This document shows, in pieces, positions 38,601 through 52,100 of a stretch of 64,000 bases of DNA. The notes under the pieces are model-generated. The model was not told where the DNA came from and ran no database searches. It saw nothing but the letters and a program-made list of their open reading frames with translations. The stretch lies in assembly GCA_013398615.1 (NCBI GenBank), contig VZSR01000514.1, positions 5,175,996 through 5,239,995 of the forward strand, written 5' to 3'. Position 1 is the stretch's first letter. Each line of letters opens with the position of its first letter. This stretch comes from Brachypodius melanocephalos. Taxonomy: Eukaryota; Chordata; Aves; Passeriformes; Pycnonotidae. The translations under genes and the position numbers were made by a program.

Positions 38601-41600
38601 AGGAAGATGACTAAACCTAAACAGTATCACGGCAATACCAAAAGTTTCAATGCCCATCTTGACTGTGAGCAAAGATATTTCTCTTCTGCTCCTCAGCATT
38701 TGCTGTCACTTTATATTGTCAGAGTATCAGGTTTGCCCAATCAGTTGAGTATGGCGGGAGGAACCTTCTTAGCCACTGAATCCATATGAACAAATGCAAA
38801 TGGCACCAAACCAACGTTATGTTCTAAAAGTATGTGCTGCTGAGCTGTCACTGGCCTCCTGTCTTCTAAATAGATTTCTGATAATTTCTTTTCTGTAGCT
38901 GATATAAGTGTGGTGATCTGTGACACGCCTGCAAAGGCAGAGGTCTTGCTTAAGAACTGTGAGGACAAAAAGACCCCTTGTCTGAAGATTATTGTTCTCA
39001 TGGATCTCTTTGATAAAGAGCTCAAGGACAGAGGAGATAAAGTGGGAATTGAAATTCTGTCACTGCAGGAGGTTGAGGTAGGTGGCTAAAGGCTTCTGGC
39101 ATACCTTGCCAGCTAAACATCTTGATCTGTCGCAGCAATGACACTTTAATGTAAGTTAATTACCCAGTTGTCATGCCTGTTACCTGACATCTCGATGAGC
39201 CATCATTTTGAAACTTGCTATCTTTAGCTAAACAGAGTTGCAGAGTTCAAACCTTTGCCTAAGTTGTGCCCATATGTTGTGAACAGCCAAGATTTGCTCA
39301 GCTTAACTCAGGATACTGTTGTAACAGGATTTATCAGGCTTCTAAGCTGCCTGTTGAGTCTAATTGGAACTGTGAGCACAAGTTACTGGCTGCTTAGACA
39401 TCCCAATACTAGGCTTAAGCTTGCATATGTGTAAAGAGATGTGGCCTACATCAAATAAAAGGAAACCTCTCCACTCAGGCCCTTCAAATTCCTTAAAGAG
39501 TTCTAATCACTTTCCACACATTTGAATGTGTCCTCTCCACACCTGCACCAGACAGTTTTTCAGAGTTATGTGTATTGGATCAGAAGAGGTTTCTGTTTGA
39601 ATGAGACAGAATATTAAGAGGCAAAGTAGTAAAACAGGTGTTCATTTGAAATGCAATTATATATTCACCTATTGTGCACATCTGTTAAGCTGTGCTTTTT
39701 TTTTTCTAACACAGGAGCTGGGAAGAAACAACATCAAAGAACCAGTTGTAAGTATCTCTATGAAACAGCTATAGACTTGTAAAACTAGTCTCTGGAAAGA
39801 CATCTTACTATGCTACTAGTAGAGGAGGCTGGCAGATTTTTTTTTGTGAACCAGAATTCCTGATTCATCACAATTAGGAACTGTATGTAATTACAGATAA
39901 CCATCATAATCCTCACACTGACTTTATGTGGCTTTTTCTCTCTAGCCTCCTAAGCCTGAAGATCTTTCTGTTGTGTGTTTTACAAGTGGAACCACAGGTA
40001 AGTAGTAGTTTATAGTGATGCTTCCCCACTGAAAGAGCCTCCCCATACAGCTTCCTTGTGCAAAAAATAAAGAAATCCTAAGAATATGGAAGTAAACCAG
40101 TAAATTAGAGCAATGTCAAGCCGCTCTTGCAGTTTTACTTGGGATACTGTCACTACAAGTCAAGTGCACTACAATAAAGCTTCTTAGAACTGGGGGCAAG
40201 AAAAGCCAAATTCATGTTGTCTTACGCTATGAAAAATGCAGCCTTAATGCTCAAGAGATTGGTTGCTCAACTGTGTATTTTGATCCACAGGGGCTAAAAC
40301 AAAAATCTTGTTTCAGCATTCTCTATGCTACTCTTCTCTGCTGTTTCAGTAGCCATGTCCTTTATGTAATAGCCATAGCTGAAAGCAGTCAGGATGAGGC
40401 ATACTTGTGATCTCTTACAACAATAATTGCTGGGACTGAGCCTAGTACTGAGCTGGTTCAAACTGAGCCAAACAAGACATGGGAAACTGCCAGAAGAAGC
40501 AGTCACAGCCACAGCTCACCTTGCTTGATCTCTCCAAAGGTAACCCTAAAGGAGCCATGCTGACACATCAGAATGTTGTTTCAAATGCTGCTGCCTTCCT
40601 TAGATGCACAGAGGTAAGCTACTCTCCAGGATATCTCCCCTAGTCATGAAACCAGCTTTAATTGTGGGCATTTTCTGTAAACCATTCACTCCCAGAAATT
40701 GATGCTTTCCTAAATGCCGCTTTTTCAATGAGACAATACTATTGCAAGAAACTTGGTTTGAATTGAACAAGAACTTCTACATAGCAGTTATTCTAGAATG
40801 AGTCAGCCCTCAATACCAAGAGTATACTAAACCATCTATTTCAAGCCTTGCCAAAACATAAAGCTAATTTTGAGTGACAGCTGAAAATCTTGAGGAGGTG
40901 ATGGATGAGCCTGTGCCTGAGTTGCTTCAGTCATTGGAAGTGTCTGTCTCAAAGTACTCAAATTGATCCAAATTTTATTTACTTTCAACTTAAATGTAAC
41001 TTGGGCAGGCATAGAAAATGCTAACCTACTTTTACTTCCTTTCCCTCTAGAACACAGTTGAGTGTACAAGTTCAGATATTGCCATTTCCTATCTTCCTTT
41101 GGCTCACATGTTTGAGAGAGTTGTACAGGTATGTACAGATATATATATATATATATACGAGCTTTTATAAATCAAATTATAGTAAAAGACATGTTAGCAA
41201 TCTGTATGTCCTCAATATCTATTCACACAGTAACTTTCTTTATTTTGTAATTACTGGGCATTGGAAATCATGCTGCTTTTCATAGACTAATAATTATGGC
41301 TGGTAAAGCTAGGAATCCTTGACTAAGGTTAGTCTGGTCAATTTTTAGGCTGTGGTATACAGCTGTGGAGCAAAAGTAGGCTTCTTCCAAGGAGATATCA
41401 AGCTGCTAACAGATGACATGAAAACCTTGAAGCCAACACTATTTCCAGTTGTACCAAGACTGCTCAATAGAGTATATGACAAGGTACGTGAGCAATTTTC
41501 GCTAAGTTTTCTTTGTGTTCATTTATCCAAACAAGCATACAAATCCAAAATAATATTGAATATGTCATAATACCACTACTAGTTAATTACCCCTTAGCAG

Positions 41601-44600
41601 GAAGAATTTTTTAGAATCCTTTCTGAGGAGATGGAAAGAGCTCTGGGAGTGTAAGAACAGTGTTTCCAGTCATGACTGGGCTAAGTTTATTGCTTTGTTA
41701 AGAGACAAAAACTTTGTTTACTTTTGTAATGCAAATGAATCAAGTGCAAAGCTAACAGGATCCCTGTTCCTCAAAGCTATGGCTGTAGTGTTTCAGCAGT
41801 AACATGAATTAGTATTGCCTTTTGGGTCACCCCCGAGACACTGCAGTGAAGACAGACCTTAGAACATCGAAGTAAGATTTGGTGCCTCTTAGCAAGGCAA
41901 GAATGAGATGTACAGATGTCAGTTAAACCCAAGTGACTGGCTCTCTTCCTTGCAGATCCAGAGTGGTGCAAACACCACAGTAACACGTTACCTGTTAAAA
42001 TTTGCTGTGTTTATGAAGATGGCTGAAATAAAACAGGGTATCATTCGAAATGACAGCATTTGGGACAAGCTAGTCTTCAAAAAAGCTCAGGTAAGCTATT
42101 CCAAGTGTAAGGGAACTAGGCAATGTAGTATTGGAAGATCTGATGGCTTCTTTCTCACTTGTAGGAAACCATGGGTGGAAGAGTGCGTATCATGGTGACA
42201 GGTGCAGCCCCTATCTCTCCCTCTGTCCTGACATTTCTTAGAGCAGCGTTAGGCTGTCAGGTAAGCTGAGTCTTCTTTTAAAGTAAGCCCTGTTCGACTA
42301 TGCACAAATGAGTGACCAGTGATGTAGCTGGAGTCCAGCTCAGCTTGTTCCTGGGGAAAATGCTGTCTTGGGCATTTACAGACTGCTTCATCTAAGTTAA
42401 CTGTAACAGGAAAAAAAAAATTCTGCAGGTCCCACTTCAAACCAAAAAAACTGTGCTATAGGCTCTGAGAAGAGGAACAGAGCAGCAGAAATAGGAACAT
42501 GCAGCACTCAAAGTCAGGCAGCTGCCTCTGAGTGTTGTGGCTTATTCTGACAATGAGCTCTCAGTGTAGCACACTTGAGAACAGAAAATGAGCTGACCAA
42601 AGTAAAGTTTGGATAGGTGAACTTTAACATCTGGTTACACCAATGAGATCAAGGTATCTTAAAGGCAAAGATTGTTTTGGCTTCCTTCCTAAGAAGACTT
42701 GAGCATAGGCACAGTTCAAACTGAGGCCTTTCAAACCAAGGACTTGATGTTCAAGGAATACTCATCCTTTCTTGCACAGATCTTTGAAGCTTATGGCCAG
42801 ACTGAATGCTCAGCTGGATCCACTTTCTCAATGCCTGGAGACTGGACAACAGGTATGGGAGCTGAGACTTGTAAAGTCTCCCAGAGCTGCCCATGTAAAG
42901 GGGCACTCAAGCATAGGTGCTCTAATGCTTTTAGTTTAATGAAAATTAAATCATGGATACTCAATTCTTGGTAGCAACAGTCACATATCTGCTTAATAGA
43001 TACTAAAATTCTTGACTAAACCAGATGAGGAACCCCAGTGTAAAGTGTCACAGGTCAGTTTAGACTTTGTCCCAGAATACAGGAAAGGAACAGAGAGAGC
43101 TGAGCAAACTGGATAGGGACTTCCCAAATGGCCTTAGGAAACTAGCTTTGTCTCCTAAATGACATGTTTTACACAAAAATGCTAGACATGGTACTTGACT
43201 CTTTTCCTGAAGGACCTTGAAGACTTAGCTCTTATCTTAGCAGTACTGGATAGTCTAAATTCAGACTCAAGCCAACATATTTGTGAACAGAGTAACTGCA
43301 GAGCATAACGAGTATGAAATGCAAATGAATACCAGGATCTATGGGAGGGGGTCCTGAGGAGGCACGAGTGGTTTGTGGCTGATGTGGTTGATTACACCAA
43401 TAATGCTCTAAGCAGTGAGACTTACCTGCTATTTGTCCTACATTAACTGTCTGAAAATGGCATTGCAACAATTTGCTTGAACACTTGATGCCAGACTCCT
43501 TTAAACAATACTGGTTCTTGTCAAAGCAGTGAAGAAACCCAGTAAGTATCTACTATCACTGCAGTCTTTTTTTGGTTTTAATTTTTTTTTTTTTTTAAAT
43601 TTTATTTTTCTCTTAGGCCATGTTGGAGCCCCTCTGGCTTGTAATATTATAAAACTAGATGATGTGGAAGAAATGAGCTACTTCTCCTCTAACAATGAAG
43701 GCGAGGTAGGTACCATCTCCTGTACATGTCAGGAAATACTGAAACATAAGACTTGGTGACTAACAGTGTTCTCTACTTGCTACAGGTCTGCATTAAAGGA
43801 CCAAATGTGTTCAAGGGTTATCTGAAAGACCCTGAGAAGACAGCAGAAGCAATTGATAAAGATGGCTGGCTCCACACTGGAGACATAGGGAAATGGTTGC
43901 CAGTGAGTAGTTGCTTAACATAAATCATCTCTTGCATGTGAATTCCTTTTACTTCACAGTAATGTCTAAGGATGGAATTCTAGGATAAAAGTCTCTACAC
44001 AGTAGATTCACTAGGTAACTCCTGGCAAAGCTCCAAAGACTAATTACGTTACAAGATATCAAATAACGCCTGCTAGGCCCATAGTTAAGACTATTCTTCA
44101 CTGTAGAAGTGATATAACAAGGCATTTTGGTTTCTGTCAGAGGAGAATCGAGGAGCTGTCTAATCATGTCCTGAGCTAACTGGAAAAATTAGACAAACCC
44201 TTCTCTCTGTAGAAAGCAAACCACTGTATGTGGTTTCTAGACTAGTTTCAGATGTGTCTTTTATACAACAAAACAAAGCTTGTTTATTTTCTCTTATATA
44301 AGCAAGACAGAATCTTGGAACTAATGACCTCCACTTCTAATTTCTAGAATGGAACACTGAAGATCATTGATAGGAAGAAGAATATATTTAAACTTGCACA
44401 AGGAGAATACATTGCTCCAGAGAAGATAGAAAATGTCTATATCAGAAGTGCTCCTGTAGCCCAGGTCTTTGTACATGGGGAAAGCCTGAGGGTAAGTGAT
44501 GTTAGGAGTGAGTATCCTGCAAGACTGACTCCCACAACAAGTTCTGGATGATCAGGGCACAAATGTATGCATGTACAAGAGCCCTTGAACGAAATCTGTT

Positions 44601-46473
44601 CCTAAGAGATCCATGTTTATGGGAAGATGTTCTCAGACCCATAGACTTCCCAAGGGACAACTGGCATTGTTGCAAGCTGGGTAAAGGCTAATTACATGTG
44701 GGATTAGTATGTCAGGTCAGCCCTGTGCAGTTTAGATTCATAGAATAGTCTCCCCTGCAATAAGCTGGGACATGTTCAACTAATTAGGTTGTTCAGATCC
44801 CCATTCCAGCCTAACCTTGAATGTTTCTAGGGATGAGACATTTGCCACCTCTCTGGGAAACCTCTGCCATTGTTTCACCACCCTCAAACTTTCAAACAAT
44901 TCCTTGTTTTTAATATAAATTTACTATCATATAGTTTAAAACCATTACCTCTTGCCTTATTGCCACAAGCCCTACTAAAAATTTGTCCCCATATTTCTTG
45001 CAAGCTCCCTTTTAGTTTTGAAAGGCCACAAAAGTCTTCCTGGAGCCTTCTCTTCAGGCTGAACAACCCCAATTCTCTCAGCCTTTCTGCACAGCAGAAG
45101 TGCTTCTCCATCCCTTTGCCATGGAGGTGTTACCTATGCTAGCAGAGGCCAGTCCTCAATCTGTAAACTAGTCAAAAGTAATTGCTGGATCATTCAGCAC
45201 ACATAAGAAACTGTGTCATTACTTCAATTACTCCTGTCACAACTCCCAGTGACTTGGAAATCCTCACAGCTACCTTTGAAACTCTGGAAGTGCATGGAGA
45301 TGTACATGTGACTTGTCACAGAAACACTGACCACAAGCTAGCTCACAAAAACATTTTGTATGCCTTATCTTGGTCTCAGCCTGACTATTTCCACTTGTTT
45401 TCAGTCTTTTCTAATAGGTATAGTGGTTCCTGATGCTGAAATGCTTCCAGAATTTGCAGCAAAACTGGGAGTAAAAGGTTCCTTCGAAGAGCTCTGCAAA
45501 AACCCTGTGAGTGGCTTTGTGTTTAGTGGGTTAGATGCAGAATTTAATTCTAAATCCAATCCCACATTGCTCTGACTTCGTTCTATCCACCTCTTTTCAG
45601 TAATTTGAACTGCTTTAATGCCGGGTGAATCATGCAAGCAGCCTTACAGCAAAAACTGGAACTGAGTATAGGTGTCTCTTGTTTCAAGGGCTATTGCTGC
45701 TTCTTTTCCAGTGAGAAGATAGACATGACTTTATAGTGGCCTTAAATATGAGAAATCTTGAATGTTGAAATATGTATTCTTGCCATCCTCAGTTCTTCCT
45801 GATCGGGTAAATGGTTATGGTTTTGAGCTGCTATTATAGAATGACAGCTTTACTCACTCTCCTTCTGCTGTGTTCCTTCTAGGCAGTGAAGAAAGCTATC
45901 TTTGACGATATGATCAGACTGGGGAGAGAGGCTGGCCTTAAATCCTTCGAACAAGTGAGTACTTTCAAATCCTGCTTGTCACTAGCACCTGTATTGCTAA
46001 CACAGTGGCTGGGAAGTCTCCATTCCTGCTAATGCCTGTGCCAGGAGGGGCCCTGAGGCAGTTGCCCCAGACACCTGATTGAAGCAGCCAGTGAAACATT
46101 GGCTGCCTACACCAAGGGGCTGTGAAGGGCAACAGTAGCAATTGCCAAGAGATGGGACAGAGGTTCACAAACAAGCTGTAGGGACTTCTGGAATTCCACC
46201 CTCTTGCTGTGTCAGCCGAAAAAACAGTTTAGTTACTGGATCTCCTGGGGAATTCTTACTCAAGGAAGCTGGGAAGAACTGTTGTTTGTCTTCTAATTAT
46301 GCGTCATGCACTAAATTGTTTTCTTTTAATAGGTTAGAGACCTGTACGTCCACACAGAGCTGTTCTCTGTAGAAAATGGACTCTTGACACCAACACTGAA
46401 GGCAAAGCGAGGAGACCTTGTTAAATACTTCCAGAAGGAGATCGAGGCTCTCTATTCATCTGCTCAGGAATAA
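35639..46473 (+). CDS. ACSL5: Long-chain-fatty-acid--CoA ligase 5, complete coding region, 20 exons
   Basis: Activates long-chain fatty acids to acyl-CoA (ATP to AMP) on ER and mitochondrial outer membranes. Coding exons: 35639-35794, 36332-36440, 37097-37161, 37241-37342, 37658-37757, 38899-39077, 39715-39747, 39946-39997, 40540-40613, 41051-41128, 41349-41483, 41956-42090, 42165-42260, 42780-42852, 43617-43705, 43786-43902, 44348-44491, 45405-45506, 45883-45954, 46333-46473. They sum to 2052 nt: 683 residues plus stop, the human isoform length as I recall it, all with GT-AG borders and consistent phases. Visible: N-terminal membrane segment about residues 14-32; AMP-binding loop TSGTTGNPKG 261-270, split by an intron; SYLPLAHMFER 303-313; VTGAAP 417-422; EAYGQTE 441-447; GWLHTGD 519-525; DRKKNIFKLAQGEY 539-552. 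Start chosen because LFSPLPTPALI aligns at the same distance from Met as in human. ACSL1 and ACSL6 are the nearest paralogues; the N-terminus and synteny favour ACSL5. Confidence 0.96.
41139..41157 (+). repeat. (AT)n dinucleotide run
   Basis: Short uninterrupted AT repeat in an ACSL5 intron, starting 11 bases after the donor of the exon ending at 41128. Likely polymorphic in length. Confidence 0.9.
44735..45123 (-). mobile_element. CR1 LINE, 3' fragment, minus orientation, in an ACSL5 intron
   Basis: Opens with GATTCATAGAATAG, the complement of the CR1 3' terminus. It continues with CR1-like phrases: CATTCCAGCCTAACCTTGAA, GCCACCTCTCTGGGAAACCT, TTCAGGCTGAACAACCCCAA, TCTCAGCCTTTCTGCACAGC. It lies in the intron between coding exons 18 (to 44491) and 19 (from 45405), opposite to the gene. 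It is more diverged than the copy at 25193 and belongs to a different CR1 type by its text. Confidence 0.82.
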
Positions 46474-47165
46474 ATGGCCAGTTTAATTTAAACTGCATGG
46501 AGTAGTTGAATCTGTGACACTACATGGCCTGTGGTGAAGACAGGCTTGAGTGGAGGGGAACAGGAACTTAAATTTGTTTGTTTCTAGTACCTGAGAAAAA
46601 TGACTTGTCGATGAAGACAGCTGTAATATAGCTGACAACTAGTTTAACATCCTGTGGGACTGAGCATCAACTGTCTAGGCAAAGCCAGAACTTTCATCTT
46701 TCTTGGACTGTGACTGAAATGCGAAAAAAAAGCAAGAACTCAGCCTTTAAGACAGCTGTATGCACTTCTCACTGTCAAAAGCAAACCTTGTTTTCCTGCT
46801 GAAACTATGAACTCCACTGTGACCTGTTGTGGATTGATCTACAATCAGCCTGAACTCAGTATGAATTCATGCTAACATTCGTTTAGCAAACACAGATGTG
46901 AATTTCCTGTTCCTAGTCCTGGACCACACGGTATAAGTTGTTTATAATGAAAATGAGTAATCTGGCATCAACTGGTTTGCAAAATACATTTGTCTACAGC
47001 AAACACAGTTTATTCTTTAGGAGACACTGGATCAGTTTTTGCACATTTTCAAATGAAATGGCAATGTTGAAGCCTTTACACTTACAAATTTGAGCCTAAG
47101 TGTAACACTTTAGCTGTCAATCCTAAGGATCTAGGATGCAATAAATTGAGACTGCACAATCAAAG
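46474..47165 (+). promoter_or_regulatory. ACSL5: ACSL5 3' UTR and polyadenylation signal
   Basis: AATAAA at 47140-47145 is the first canonical hexamer after the stop codon, giving an expected 3' UTR of roughly 690 nt. Further hexamers at 48156-48161 and 48211-48216 could serve a longer form. Confidence 0.6.
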
Positions 47166-48800
47166 TAAAGCCTGTGTGAATTACTTGTGGCTCTGCTGTA
47201 ACCACACTGTCAGTTGCCTGGCTCTGTATGGCTGCAGCTAGAACACAACTGCTGCAGAACATGAACTTGTTCCCTGTGCTGTCGCTGGTCAGCCACAGCT
47301 CCAGCCATGAGGCAGTAATATAGTGTAGTCCAGATTTGTTCCTGTAGTGTAGTTGCTCCTCTATCCAATTTTCTTTTCCTTGTCTTCACCTTAGGCTGAG
47401 CTGAAACCATGAATTTACCACGTGAAATAAGACATGATATTTTCTTATGTTAAGCTGCTGCTTTAGAAAATTATTTAAGCAAGATGAAAACTTTCTTGTG
47501 TCTACCATCAGTCTGTGCTGTCTCTGCTGAGAGCTCCACCCTGTCCCTGCAGTAGTCGACTCCAGTAGCTCAAAAGGAGTGCGAACAAGGATGCAACACG
47601 GGGAAGGTGTATTTGTAGCTTTCCTAGATCAATTCTCTTTGTCAGCAGACAAGAACTGTCTTCCCTGTCTTGTTCAGACAGCTAGTGGCTTTTCCTATCT
47701 CTCTTTAATGCTCTTGGGTCAGCTATCCCAAAATGAAAGCAAGATTTATCAAAAGATTCCCCCCTTGCTGTTAGTCAGCTCTAGCTTTGACTAGCAAAAT
47801 CAACTGACCCAATTCTGTTTCTAGTCTGGGCCCACTGTGAAGCTATAAAGGCTTCTAAGTGTCTGAAACTGCATGTTTCAATAAGCAACCATGTTGCTTA
47901 TCTTTCCTACGCTTTCCTTAAAGCAATGTGACATGAAAGTCAGTGGTGGCTTAATCTTTTTCCCCAGGTGAGACTGGGGAGAAAAAAAAAAAAAAAACAG
48001 GGAAGAAGAAATGTATCCCAGGACTGGTTTTGGGCACAAAAATGAGCAAGTTAGTTGAGAAGAGCAAATCCAGTGCAACTGAGATCTGAAGAAACTCAAG
48101 GCTGAATCCTGTGATGCCACCTGCTGCAGTGTATGGAAAGTACTTTTGTTGATACAATAAACAGTGATGCTTCCCTGCAAGACATGGAGAGTGAAAGGCA
48201 CTGCCTCAACAATAAAACATATCATATACAGCAATTCAAGTGTAAATTTGTCTTCTGTTGGTCTCCTGAGTGCCACTTCTGCCACATGGACTGATTTTCA
48301 AATCCTCTCAACCTGGCTGATATGTAACTCCCATCCTCTGCATTTTGGAGAAAAAGCCTTGAGCTGGTACAAATTACCGCAATTTAAGGTCCTCCTACTA
48401 ATAATCCATACTAGATGCTAAATGAAAATGCTTTAAGAAGTGTGTTAATCATTAGTAGCAACTAGACTCACAAAAATTTTTGTTCTTGGATACGGCTTCC
48501 TTTCACTCTAAAATGTATCAAGATCTCTTGGATACTGGCTCAGATTTCAGAGGGAACAAACAATGCTGGATGTAATTTTTGCCATTAAAAGCACAAAATA
48601 TTCCTATTGCAACAATGTAGCCTTTGTAACCTTGAAAAGCAACTTACAAGGTTAAATCTTTTCTTTCCAGTCAGTTTGCACTCCCATGCCTATAAACTAG
48701 TTCTTCTAGGTCTAAGAACAATTGAACCCACAAGTGAATATGAATGTATCATTTATTTGAGGTGGACAATTCACATCATTAAAAGTCACAAGTAACAAAT
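47166..48800. other. Spacer between convergent ACSL5 and ZDHHC6
   Basis: About 1.6 kb between the predicted 3' ends of the two genes. No coding feature was recognised. It contains two more plus-strand AATAAA hexamers (48156, 48211) and an A run near 47983-47997. If ACSL5 uses the distal sites, its transcript ends within about 600 bp of that of ZDHHC6. Confidence 0.55.
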
Positions 48801-49193
48801 TTTATCTGGAATTTGAATCAGGTGTTTATTTTCAGGGGCAGCTTCAGAGAAATACAAAAAATAAGCAGCACGCATAACAATCAGATGCGGCTGAGGAAAA
48901 AACCTAAAATCTTAACGCTCAGAATGCAATTTAAACAGAAGAAAACAATCCTGACTTGTGATGAAAAAGATGCATCTTGAAGGCAATCCACTGAATGGCT
49001 TCTTCAATTATTTATTGTTTAAAAAGTATGCAAACCATGGCACAGGCATATACAACCCTTTCAGCTGTGAGGAAAAGAAAACCTCATCCTAACATATTCA
49101 TTGCATAAGTCTAAACTAATATACAGAAAATTTCAAGTAAAGGATTGTGGTCTGAAGTAAAAATTCCATTTTATATTTAAAAAAATTAGAAGG
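48801..49193 (-). promoter_or_regulatory. ZDHHC6: ZDHHC6 3' UTR with polyadenylation signal
   Basis: TTTATT at 48825-48830 reads AATAAA on the minus strand, about 365 bp after the ZDHHC6 stop. Cleavage is expected near 48800-48815. A second copy near 48752 could be an alternative. Confidence 0.55.
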
Positions 49194-52100
49194 CTATTTG
49201 CTTTTCTTCTCTCCATCCACTGGTTGATCCGTTTCAGAGTCATACTGGTATTTTTCCACACACTTCCTAGGGAACCAGCCTCGTTCTCTTATTCCACCTT
49301 AAGACATGAAAAGTTGCATTAACTTAGAACAAAACATGGCCCACTTCTGAGGAAAAACACAGCACTGGAAGAGACATCAAGCACTTACCTAAGTTATTTT
49401 CTTCCACAAGACAGAACATCTAAGTCATTTCTAACATCATTCCCTGGGGATTGCATGGACTTTCTCCAACTACCTAAAATGTTTTCAGGTATCTCCAAAG
49501 TTTTGCAGTGCTCTACCTTCCTCGAGAAAATTTATCCTTATACCCTATCTGAATCTTTCTGTTTATAAATCAGGTTTACAGCTCCTTTTTCTACACACCA
49601 GAGGCACAGGAAGCAGATAACCAACTTGTCTATCAGACTTTCACACAACTGATGACTATTTGTACATACTCAGGCTGTCTCCCATTTCCTATTCCTCTCC
49701 AGGTAAACTACCCCATTTCTTTTGGCTTTTCTTTATAAGTCACATTTTCTATTATTCTAATTATTCTCATTTTTCTTTGCTTTCCTCTCAACCTTTTGCA
49801 GTTGATCTTCATCTTTCTTGAGATGCAGTAACTGCTTGTACTTGTAGGAGTATTTCAGCAGAGTCTCTGCCAATGCTGAGGGGGATGGAAGGTTTACTTC
49901 AGCATCTGGGAAGCTGTATGCTTTTTCTTTTCTGAAAGTGTTGACTCATCCTAAGATTATGACCGAGTCTTTCTTCCACAGACGAACTGCTACTTAATCA
50001 TTCATTTTGCCATCTTGCTGTAGTGCAACTTTTTATGCCTGCTTATAGCATTTTGCTACACATTCCTAACAAATCCTATTTCTGAAGTCTAGTCTGATCC
50101 AGCCTCTGAGTGTTCACCAAGGTCTCCATCCACACCACATTTTAGCTGATTTAAAAAACCCAACATTCAATAAAGGAGATATGTCCTGCCAATCTTCACA
50201 ATAAGCAATGCAATACAATTGCCACGTTCATTTGTACCTGATGTTTGAAGGAGTTTATTGGAGGGAGCTGCCAGGGCACTTCCAGCCCATGAATGTTTCA
50301 GACCTCCCACAAAAAGCATGGACTCTTTCAGTGTAGTGACTGCTGGCAGCCTCACTTGTGCAAATATGAAATGCACATGCAATGAATTAACAATAGTGTG
50401 GAAAAAACAATAGAATCCAACACAGACTCCGGCAGGTAAAATTTTAGTTCAATCCAAAGCAAGAGGTCTGAAGTGAAGAATGTAAAAGCTTCAATGCAGG
50501 TGGGTGTGATGCTGACCCTCTGCAGAGCAGCCCAAGTCTTTAATATCTTCAACACCCACAGTTAGTTTTATAAATGCATATTAAAGCCTCTAGAGATTAT
50601 TCCAAACCAAAGACATAATGTCTCCTAGTTTTTAAGATACACAAAGATTAATCTCTATACTTATATAGGGTTTGTAGGTAGGAAGTCTGGATGTGTTTCA
50701 GACAGACCACCATTTAAATATCAAAAAAGAGTCATTCTTAACCTCTTTATAATCTAAAAGCCCAACTTTTTCTTAGAATATGAAGTGCCACCCTTCTCAC
50801 TCAACTTTCAATAAACTACTAAATGAGTGTTCTGTCAGTCTGACAGTCATTTAATGTTTATCAAAACTGGGAAGTCTATTAGATGTAAAGAATAAAAACT
50901 GTGGCGAATGGAGAGAAGCTAGTGCCAGTAACATTATCACCTACGTTTTGAGAAGTGAACATATAATATTGGCAACATTTCTAGATAGCTATAAAATTGT
51001 TTTGCAACTTTCAACAGAAAAAGTGAAATTAACTTCTCCATACCATCAGCATCTGAGATGAGAATCTTCTCACCATACATCCAGTGTCTGGGGAAGGAAG
51101 CATAACAGGTAATTAGATGCCAGAACTCAACACAGTATTTGTTTTAACCAAATATAAAGGTGTGGAGCCACTAACTTTAAGCCTCTGGTGGCTAAAATCA
51201 GATCTCCTTTACTCAGTGCAATTCTAGGCTCTTCAGTGCACGGTGTTGTGAAGAATGTTTTAACACCTTTAGTCACAGGGCAGCAGACACCACTGTAATC
51301 TTCTATGGCTCGATACCGCACCTACAGATTGGAACAGAACACAGTAATTTGTTATTTGAAGGCCTTACTGATAAGTTTCACTAAAAAAATCAATTCAAGC
51401 ATACCAAAGATTTAAACATAATGACAGTGGCTGTCAAAGGGACTGTAAATTCTAAATTACTGCTCAACAGTGAGGCACAGTCTTCTTTATTATCTTCGTC
51501 CCATCTGGAAACTAAGAAGCAAATGCAAAGGCTAAATGCCAAGATTAATTAAGCAGAGATTGCTATACATTGTTTGTGTTGATTAATTACATGTATTTAT
51601 ACTGCTATTTCAAAGTAATTTTAGACCAAACTTCACAAATACTTACACTTCTTACTCGCTTGTCTGCTTTCTGTTTCAGTTGCTCTATCTATAAATAATT
51701 ACAAATAGAAATTTAGGCAGCATTCAACACAAAATGAAGCCAGGTATTGAAATCATTCAACAAACAAAGGAAAGCAGTTTGAAGCACTCACAAAAAGTAA
51801 CTTTTTAGTGCATCAGAAATGGGAGAACATTTAACAGAATTCCTGTACATGTATTTCAAGCCCATCTATTTCAGTTATTAAGAAAGCTGCTCTATTATTG
51901 CACAGGAAAGCAGACAATTGGATAGTGGGGAGAATCAACTTGAGATGCCATTGAAGATGAGTTACCGTCAAACTGTATTGGTGACATCCATCTCTAACTG
52001 GCCAGTCCAGGCCATCTCCCTCAGGAATCCCAGACCATGTAAACACTTGCCTGAAGTTCTTCCATTTACTTCCCATATCATAGGGGAAGATAAAGGTCTC

